Positions 37,796 to 45,395 of a stretch of 45,395 nt of DNA are shown here, piece after piece. The notes under the pieces were generated by a model. The model worked only from the letters and a program-made list of their open reading frames with translations, searched no databases and had not been told where the DNA came from. Location: NCBI GenBank assembly GCA_900088475.1, contig FLMG01004480.1, forward strand, positions 1 through 45,395, written 5' to 3'. A program made the position numbers and the translations under genes. Each line of letters opens with the position of its first letter. Position 1 is the stretch's first letter. Source of the stretch: Hyphochytrium catenoides (lineage: Eukaryota > Sar > Hyphochytriomycetes > Hyphochytriales > Hyphochytriaceae).

Positions 37796-39161
37796 TCATG
37801 CGTCAAACCTGTCACGTTGGGACACCAGCTGATGCAAAGCTCGTTCAACTTGGGATGTTTTGAGACGGCCTGGTGAGAGAAACCTTAGAGACAGAAGCTG
37901 ATGACATCGAGGTGTAAGGGAGATGTGGCCCGGCACCAGATGAGCAAGCGCAATCTGCAGTTCACGCATGAACGTGAATTTCGCACCAACCTCCAAGACT
38001 TTATCTGTCACTGCCGATAGACTTGATATGTCTAGGATACGTAGAACCGGAAGTCGGCAGGCCTTTGATGGCATGAATTCCTCTTAGCATGTTGATTGTC
38101 TGCACGAAGACAAAGCGAGGAAGACTGAACCTACCGTTACTAGTCCCTCCTCTGTGAGGCCAGAACAGCCCGACAGGGACAGAGAGCCAAGAGAGAGCCG
38201 GCTCGCCAGGACAGATGTCACGCGGTCGGTGATTAAGGGGCATTCAGCCAGGTTCAGAGCTTCTAAATCCTCGTGTCGAGACAGCGGGAGGATGCTCATG
38301 TCCGTTATCTGTCCGAACAGCCGCAGCTCAGCCGACAGATGGAGAGTGAAGAAGAAGCTAAGAATAAGCACAAGAGGGACAAAGGGGGATAACAGGGCGG
38401 TAACAACAAGACCAAGGAATAGCAAATATTGGCGTTCCCAAGCAAGGCCTTACGCTTGTGCCTATGAGTTCTATGGAAATAAGGCGCCTCATGTGACCCA
38501 GGGAGAGGATGCCTTTATCTCCTACCTGAGATGGGGAGAGCAAGAGGACGGACGTCATTTACACATGGACAGAGGCGGAAGAGGCGCTTAGACCTTGCGG
38601 CCCCACAGGAAAGGGGAGAGTGTCTAGTTGGGAGCCTGGACACTGAAAGGAAGAGAGAAGAATCGCGATGGGTACATACATAGAGAGGGAGTGTGTGGGA
38701 AGATAGAGAAGAGGACGCTAACAGTCCCAAGGGCTCTGAGCACGAGAAGATCTCACGTTTGGACATCGGATAATCCGTAGATGCTGGAGCTGAGTCAAAT
38801 CCTTGAGGAGCGAGAGCGAGTAGCCATTGAAGGTCATGCAGTCCTCTATGTCCAATGCGACAAGGCTGCAATGGTCACGAGTCAGAGGCACATAACTAGG
38901 AACTGATAGTCCAAGCACATCCCAATGACTGTACAGCGGGAAAGCTCTTCTTTTGGATGAGCCAGAGGACAAAGGAAGGTGTCATTACCTTGTCAAGCTA
39001 TTTAATGCCCTGAAGGCTTCACTTGAGAAACAGTCTGCCGCCACCAGGCCCAGCCTTACGAGCCCATCTTGAAGTTCTGCCAGCACCGCAAGGTCCTTGG
39101 AAAGCGTCCCAGTAGGTGAAAGCGTTCTTCTAGGCGGCACGCAAGGCAGCTCATACAGCAT
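37796..39161 (-). CDS. Small leucine-rich-repeat protein (AMN1/FBXL-like)
   Basis: Five exons give 280 residues: 39161-38989, 38895-38757, 38525-38454, 38308-38135, 38080-37796, all phases consistent. The product is nearly all LRR: LVRLGLVAADCFSSEAFRAL, CSLVALDIEDCMTFNGYSL, LQHLRIIRCPN, LISIELIGTS, LEALNLAECPLITDRVTSVL, LGSLSLSGCSGLTEEGLV and VLRILDISSLSAVTDKVL. This is the cysteine-containing LRR subtype also seen in the giant gene at 7819-12121. No F-box, signal peptide or transmembrane segment is visible; the start ATG is the first after an in-frame stop, though an upstream exon carrying an F-box cannot be excluded. Function is presumably protein binding. The last junction uses a weak acceptor (CTAAGAG) and is the least certain. 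Confidence 0.8.
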
Positions 39162-42100
39162 AGACGCACCTCTTCCACCCAGGGTCCGGCAGCCAGTCCA
39201 TCACTGAAGTCTATCAGGAGTGACGAACAGCCTTTAGCGCCATCTATTCTCTCTTTGAAGAGAGCTGGACCTAGATGGGGCTGAGCTCAGCTGTTGACTA
39301 GATCGATACACGATATCAAGGGTTCCAATGGCTAGTACCTCCCGTTATTTGAATGCGCTTCTCATAATGATCCAGCTGAGCCAGGGCGTGCATCCGCTCT
39401 TCAGACCCATCGGCGCTCGGGTTAATGACCATCACGCCCTAATATCCCTAACAGACGATAGGGCTAACTGGCTAATCCTTTACAGCTTGGGCGTTTGTTA
39501 ACCAATGATCGTTCTGGCTATTCAGCCTCCATTCCTTGTGAACAGGCGAAAGCAAGCAGAGTGCTTCCTTCTCTGGGATGGCTGCCGACGAGGTCAGGAC
39601 CCCATAAGCTGGTTATTAGATTATCCTGCCTTGGCCAGGTCTGATGACCCAGGTCTCAGAGACAAGACCTCTTACCGGGCGCTTGAACTAGAGCTCTCAG
39701 GGTAGTGAGCTGCAGCCGGGACCAAGGACCTTCGTCCACAGGACAGGGACTATAGAGATCCAGAGATCATCAGGTCTGCAGCTTGGTTGATGGTAGAAGC
39801 TGAGGAGAAGAATGATGAGTTCTGATCATGAGATGAATGAAGCTAGGAAACAGAGCAGCGGGTAAATAAAGAACCACTCTTTAGCCGTTGCCGGCAACTT
39901 CTGATGGTGCTGCCAGGTACAGTACTTGTCCCTGAAGATAGATGATCAACGATGGCATCATGATGATGGCCGCAGCCACTCAGCAACTCTTCTTGCTTGA
40001 GAGCTCCCATTGAGTTGTTCAGACGACGCAAACACCAATAGAGATAGGGACAGAGAAGACTGTAGGTGGAATGGGCGGCGGAGGCAGGACTTACTCCTGC
40101 TCTCCTCCTAGCTTGGTGGTTGTCTTGGTCTTCGTCACAAAGTGAAGGACAAGGACTATCTTTCGCCCTGGCTGGCTGCTGCTAGCTCTTCTGGCGGTCA
40201 TCATCTTCTCTTTTCCTGGAGCTACGAGCGGGGTCCACTTTCATAGTGTGTGTGGATGTAGAGCAAGATTATGGGAGTCATGAACGGCCAGTTGGTTCCT
40301 TGTCATCATTTGCTAGATCATCTGAAGGTGAGAGGGACTGACGCTCATACCATCTTTCGCATCTAAGACTCTAAAAGCCGTTCAAACTCCTAATGCATGC
40401 TCGTGCCGATCGGTTGCCAATAAGGCTAGTCGGAGCGACAACGTAAGCATTGACCCATCGGCAGCTGGCTTCAGGGCATGGGTGACAAAGACTAATTAGG
40501 GCGGACTGGCGTTCCCTCTATACAGCTAACATTGGCTTCCCATCATCTCTGCGCCCGTCTAAACACCTTTCTGTGCGTGTCGTCAACTCTAAAAGAAAGA
40601 TGCGACAGCGTTCTTACAGCTTGCAGCCGTAGTCCGCGTTCACTGCTCATTAAAGACTGCGAGGGCAACGGACAACAGCATTTGCTTCGTAGCAAGGTGG
40701 CGCAGGGAGGATGACATCAGACTAGCACCCCTGCAGCGGATTGTAGGCGACAAAGAAGCCCAACCTCAGGCCGAGCAAGTATGCAGCTAGTCAACAAAGA
40801 CTGAGAATGCGGCTTGCCTCGGAACAAAGGTGGATTTTCACTACGATATCTTCCCCTTTATCCTTCCAGGCGTGATCTTCGTCGCTATCCAGTCAATGAC
40901 ATGCGCTATTATCTCAGTGTAGGGAGGCGGACCGCTTGCTACATTAAGACTAATCTGTTTATCTTCAGGGAAGGCAGACGACAGAAATCTGCATAGACAA
41001 AGAAGAATAAAGGAGTCAACTTCTGAGCGGTCGACTCGAAAGGAGAGAAACCCTAGAAAGACGTGGTAGAAGGCCGTACAAAGGGTGGCCAAGCGTGCAC
41101 TACGTTGCCCTTACATCAGCGCAAGCTTCTTTTGCGCACATCGCAGGTGGTGGAACGTCTCTGACTAAGTTATTTGATGTGAAAGGCAAGGACACCGCAT
41201 CACAAGTGCATCAGGAGGTGGGCGGGCACTGGCTCTTAGCGATGGGCTTATGCTATACCCACAAGCCCAGCATCATGACCTTATGCAGCGTACGATCGAC
41301 CCGTGATGAGCAGCTTTCTTAGTCCTCTGCGCTTTCTTTACCCCATCCGAGGGCCCAGGTGTGAGCCTTACCACGAAGAGCCAGTGCTAAGGACTACCAT
41401 GAGAGGATTGATGGAGCAAGTGCTAGAAAGACTTAGGAGGCCGTTCTTGAGGAGCAGGGCACCAAGGCAGAGAACCGTTCTTCCCTCTCAGTTGCTGCAC
41501 ATTCTGCCACACTCTCTCTCATTCTACTCCTCTTGGGAAGACTGTCGGGAGCACAGAAAGTAAGCCGTAGACTTGCACTTTAGCTAGTCAGTCGCCTGGT
41601 TGCTTCTTGGCATTCCGTTGTGAGTTCTTCGGAAAGTTCGACCAATCCCTTGTAACGGTCTGGGCAGGGATAGAGCAGCTGATTAGGCCATCATCCTACC
41701 TCCACACCCTAGATTGCTGGGAAACCTTCCTTTGGGGTTTCCTTTGCGCCCACTTTCACACGTCCTACGTTTGCCCCTTTGCACGTACACTTCCTCGAGC
41801 ATAAGCCATCACAGGTGCTAGCTAACAACGAGTTGCTAGCCCTATCATCTAACACCAAGATAAACCACCCAGTTCCTACCTACCTCTGGATGTAACGAAC
41901 GCATTCACTCACCAACAGTCACGATCAGTACGTTCTTTATTTTAGAAAACTTGTACGCCGTTTGCATTCCTGTCTCACATCAACACAAATCAAGGACTTC
42001 GACATACACAGATAGGTCAAACGATAGGTGATCTTGTTGCTACTTGTCGCACTTTCCACCGAGAGTGGGCTTCCAGTGGTCAGGTTTTACAGCCAGAATA

Positions 42101-44218
42101 GCCTTCCAAAGGCACGAACGTTCGTGATCATGTGCGGGTGACATTAGGACATTACCTAGACATTGCTATGACTTGTGGCTAAGCGTAGTTCTAGGATACG
42201 ATAGGGATGCTGCTCCTCATCATAACTATAGGGAAAGAAAAAGAGCTCTTCAACAAAAGGTGTGGGCAACAAAAGGTGTGGGCAAGAAATGGGAAAGGTA
42301 CGACCGACAACCCCTATAAGCGGCCTTTAGCATCTTTGTGCGGGAATAAATAACGGGCCTTAATCTATAGGAACTTTTTCTGTAACCAATAAGAAGGAGC
42401 AACGAGTCTGCCAGATGCTTAGAGAAGCCACAGCAGCCAGTCCAAGACTCTTCTGGTGCGACAAGAGACCAAGCAAGGAGATCATCATCAACTCCTCTTT
42501 CTTTTTTTTGTGTCCATCATAACATCTCTTGACACCAAGATGAAGGAAGTTGGGGGACGATGCACACCTCAATTTACTGAGGTCACTTTCTTGCCTCACT
42601 GCACACCAGGAATCTATTGGATCCTCAGCAGCAACCGCAGACTGGATGGAGGCTTGGCCTTGACTTTCCTCTCACGCGGCAGTTACAGGCTGGACGTCAG
42701 TGGCCTCATGTGTGTTGCACGCCTTGCTGTCAACTCTCGCTTTACTTGACAAAGAGGGGGAAAGTGTTGGCAGTTTGACGTCTACTATATATATTTTACG
42801 CTTATGCCTTACCTAGAGCATGGTTATCAATCTTGACAGCTGTGAATCAAGCAAATAAAGGAGAATAGAAAGTGGAATAAGAGTCAATTGTGGCAACTCA
42901 GGAGTCATGATCCATCAAAGGCAAAATCTTTCTTTAGGAACCAAACTAGCCAATCACCGAATAGAAACACTATCCGGAACAGACTTAGTGTCTATTTGGC
43001 ATACTCTCATTGAAAGCCTTCTTGATCCCGTATGCCAACTTGAAGTGAGCAAAGCTACAGAAAAGTTGGCATGCTCTTACGCCTAGTAAATGTATGAACG
43101 ATACGGTGGACAGACAGACATGTACCATCTTTGCTGTTTGTTCCTGGATTCTATGGGTTTCTGCTCTTCCTTGTCGTTGACCTGGTTCTGTGACGAGGTT
43201 CTGGATCCAGCGTCTCAGGCACAGACAGGCCATTGTCTCAGCCAATCAGAGACTCCGAACGACCCTCTATCTGACGACCACCTAGATGTTCAAGTCCCGT
43301 ACACAAGGGGAGACAACCCACTCGGACTTTTTACCCTTGGCTAATTGCCTAAATGGAAGCCTATTCTGGATAAGTAACTCTGTGATTCATGAATATACAT
43401 CACAGTCATGCAATCATCTCGAATCCTTCGATAACGGTCCTACAACTGATACCCCAAGTTGTGCCAGACAGACGAAACAAAATTCGGTCTTACTTGTACT
43501 TGCCCTTCTGCTAGACCTGATGTGATAGGGTAGTCTAGGCCGCGAACTTCAACGGACAGATTCGGGAGGGGGGGTTCCGCAATCTTGGAATAGCAAGACT
43601 ATGATAGCTCGCGTTCGGGGATGAGAAATGGGAGAGGGACAGTACATTTTTTCTCTGTTTCTTTGATGTCTCTCTTGCTCACTCTCCTTCTCCCTCCTCT
43701 CCTTGAACTAATAAGCTGGCTTCTGAGGAGGAGCCTGTTTGGCTTGGCTCATCACAGGGCTGTTCTTTGGTTTCTTGCACAGATGATGTGAGAGAGACAG
43801 ACAGAGTGGAGGAAGAGAAGGGACGACGGGGGCAGCAGAGGTGCGGGGATCTTCCCTCTCATCAGCCTTCATCGCTGTCCGTCCTCTGCGGTCGACTCGT
43901 CCCATGTCCCCCAAAGATAGACGGACGGACTGACCACTTCATCCCACAAACAGCCGATGGGTAACAAAAGACAGACGAGATCGATGCTGCAGGGGGCCAT
44001 AGGATTGCCTCCAAGACCAACCTCCTCTCTCTTCCTCTTCTCCTTCCATGTCTGTGCTCAGGTACAATTTTCAGATACACTCTCACTCAACTGCTCATTG
44101 TAAACAGTCTTCCTGGATCTCACTTCACAATATTCAGCCTAGAGCACAGATCCACTATCCCAACGCTATTCCTTTAGTTCCCCAAGACTCATCCGTCTCT
44201 GGGAATCCCTAGACAATC
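39162..44218. other. About 5 kb without a recognisable gene
   Basis: I read this stretch in all frames and found no protein family, tRNA or rRNA signature. Open frames are under 100 codons and often overlap on both strands. A short imperfect tandem copy of CAACAAAAGGTGTGGG lies at about 42252-42283. The 3' end, roughly 44090-44218, is pyrimidine-rich and is probably the PEP carboxykinase leader. The rest may be promoter, decayed mobile DNA or a fast-evolving or non-coding gene. Confidence 0.5.
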
Positions 44219-45395
44219 ATGGCGGCCATTGACCTTCAAGAATACGGCATCGACAACACCAAGGCGCAGCTCTTCCACAACCTGACCTATGAGGAGCTCG
44301 CTGAACATGAGCGCAATAACAACGAGGGCCACTTCGTCGCTAACGGCACGTTTGCTGTAGACACCGGCAAATTCACCGGCCGTTGCCCCAAGGACAAGTA
44401 CTTCGTCAAACAGTCTCCATCTGAGCAGCACATTGATTGGGGAAATGTCAACCAGCCCATCTCTGGCGATGTGTTTGACAAGCTCTACGACAGAGCCACC
44501 AAGCACTACGCTGAGGTCGAGAAGATTTACGTCTTTGACGGATACTGCGGCGCTAACCCTGCTACTCGGAAGAGAGTACGCTTCATCACTGAGTTCGCAT
44601 GGCAGCACCACTTCGTAACCAACATGTTCATCCGCCCTAAGAACAAGGAGGAGGTTCAGGACTTCCAACCTGAGTTCACCATTATCAATGCTTGCGAGGT
44701 TACCAACCCAGAATGGAAGGAACAAGGACTTCAGTCTGAGAGATTCATCGCCTTCAACATTGAGAAGAATATAGCTGTCATTGGTGGTACTCGGTATGGA
44801 GGTGAGATGAAGAAGGGAATCTTCTCCATGATGAACTACTGGCTACCACTTCAGGGCATCATGGCTATGCACTGTTCTGCCAATGTAGGCAAGGATGGTG
44901 ATGTCTGCATCTTCTTCGGTCTCTCTGGAACTGGTAAGACCACCCTATCCGCTGACCCCAAGAGAAACCTCATTGGCGACGACGAGCATGGTTGGGACGA
45001 CCATGGTGTCTTCAATTTCGAGGGCGGTTGCTATGCGAAAACTATCAACCTCGACCCGAAATCTGAGCCAGATATCTACAACGCCATCAAGCCTAACGCT
45101 ATGCTTGAGAACGTTTGGATCAACGAAGAGACGAACGAACCTGACTACTTCAACAGCGTCAAGACCGAGAATGGCCGTGTCTCATACCCTATCTATCACA
45201 TCCCTAACTACGAGCCTTCTTCCAAGGCCGGCCACCCTAACAACGTCATCTTCCTGACCTGTGATGCTTATGGCGTGCTCCCACCCGTTGCAAAGCTCAA
45301 TCTAGAGCAAGCTATGTACCAATTCATCAATGGTTACACCTCTAAGGTAGCAGGCACAGAAGCTGGCATCACGGAACCAGAGGCAACTTTCTCCA
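44219..45395 (+). CDS. pckA: ATP-dependent phosphoenolpyruvate carboxykinase, 5' part
   Basis: An uninterrupted frame of 392 codons runs from the ATG at 44219 to the window edge; the full enzyme is usually about 530 residues, so the C-terminal quarter is missing. It converts oxaloacetate and ATP to phosphoenolpyruvate, ADP and CO2, the entry step of gluconeogenesis. Signatures: GRCPKDKYF (often GRSPKDK elsewhere), [23 protein letters not shown]-type core with [18 protein letters not shown] and [13 protein letters not shown], the P-loop GLSGTGKTT (234-242), GDDEHGWDD (253-261) and [14 protein letters not shown]. It is the ATP type of bacteria, fungi, plants and many protists, not the GTP type of animals. 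No intron occurs in 1.18 kb, unlike all neighbours, and no targeting peptide is visible. Confidence 0.97.
   Translation, partial: MAAIDLQEYGIDNTKAQLFHNLTYEELAEHERNNNEGHFVANGTFAVDTGKFTGRCPKDKYFVKQSPSEQHIDWGNVNQPISGDVFDKLYDRATKHYAEVEKIYVFDGYCGANPATRKRVRFITEFAWQHHFVTNMFIRPKNKEEVQDFQPEFTIINACEVTNPEWKEQGLQSERFIAFNIEKNIAVIGGTRYGGEMKKGIFSMMNYWLPLQGIMAMHCSANVGKDGDVCIFFGLSGTGKTTLSADPKRNLIGDDEHGWDDHGVFNFEGGCYAKTINLDPKSEPDIYNAIKPNAMLENVWINEETNEPDYFNSVKTENGRVSYPIYHIPNYEPSSKAGHPNNVIFLTCDAYGVLPPVAKLNLEQAMYQFINGYTSKVAGTEAGITEPEATFS

Noticed and set aside
44189..44725. 178-codon frame antisense to PEP carboxykinase
   Set aside because: Shadow of a codon-biased coding exon; the + strand carries all family motifs.

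Overview
The window is nuclear DNA of a unicellular eukaryote. Every complete gene except the one cut by the right edge has introns: mostly GT-AG, 44 to about 540 bp, with a few GC-AG candidates. I joined exons by hand, checking that reading phase and protein motifs both continue across each junction. The gene set suggests a protist rather than an animal, plant or yeast: a receptor fused to a phosphatidylinositol phosphate kinase (known from oomycetes and Dictyostelium), a Rac GTPase, an ELMO-domain protein and an ATP-type PEP carboxykinase. A stramenopile-like or other SAR-type protist is my best guess, but the sequence does not prove it. CT/GA microsatellites are very common, and one contains a 68-base assembly gap.

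Layout, left to right: a CT microsatellite (1-230); a two-exon Rac gene on + (1066-1893); a very large gene on - (2356 to about 13199) coding for a protein with a coiled-coil start, many cysteine-containing leucine-rich repeats and about ten IQ motifs; a divergent spacer with the gap; a 16-exon DExH RNA helicase of the DHX9/DHX36 kind on + (14303-20320); a degraded non-LTR retrotransposon tail arranged as an inverted duplication (21087-22280); an ELMO-domain gene on + (22890-24263); SKP1 on - (24552-25161); the GPCR-PIP kinase gene on + (26428-29773); a membrane-anchored GH35 beta-galactosidase on - (29952-33607); a broken hAT transposase with a BED zinc finger on + (34588-37320); a second, small LRR gene on - (37796-39161); about 5 kb in which I see no gene; and the 5' part of an ATP-dependent PEP carboxykinase on + (44219 to the edge).

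There is no operon logic here, but several genes touch the same processes. Rac and ELMO-domain proteins both concern small-GTPase control. The receptor kinase would link a membrane signal to phosphoinositides. The IQ protein probably binds calmodulin, and SKP1 is the ubiquitin-ligase adaptor that usually partners F-box/LRR proteins (no F-box is visible in either LRR gene here). The most notable items are the LRR-IQ gene, the GPCR-PIP kinase with eight hydrophobic segments, and the intron-free PEP carboxykinase among intron-rich neighbours.
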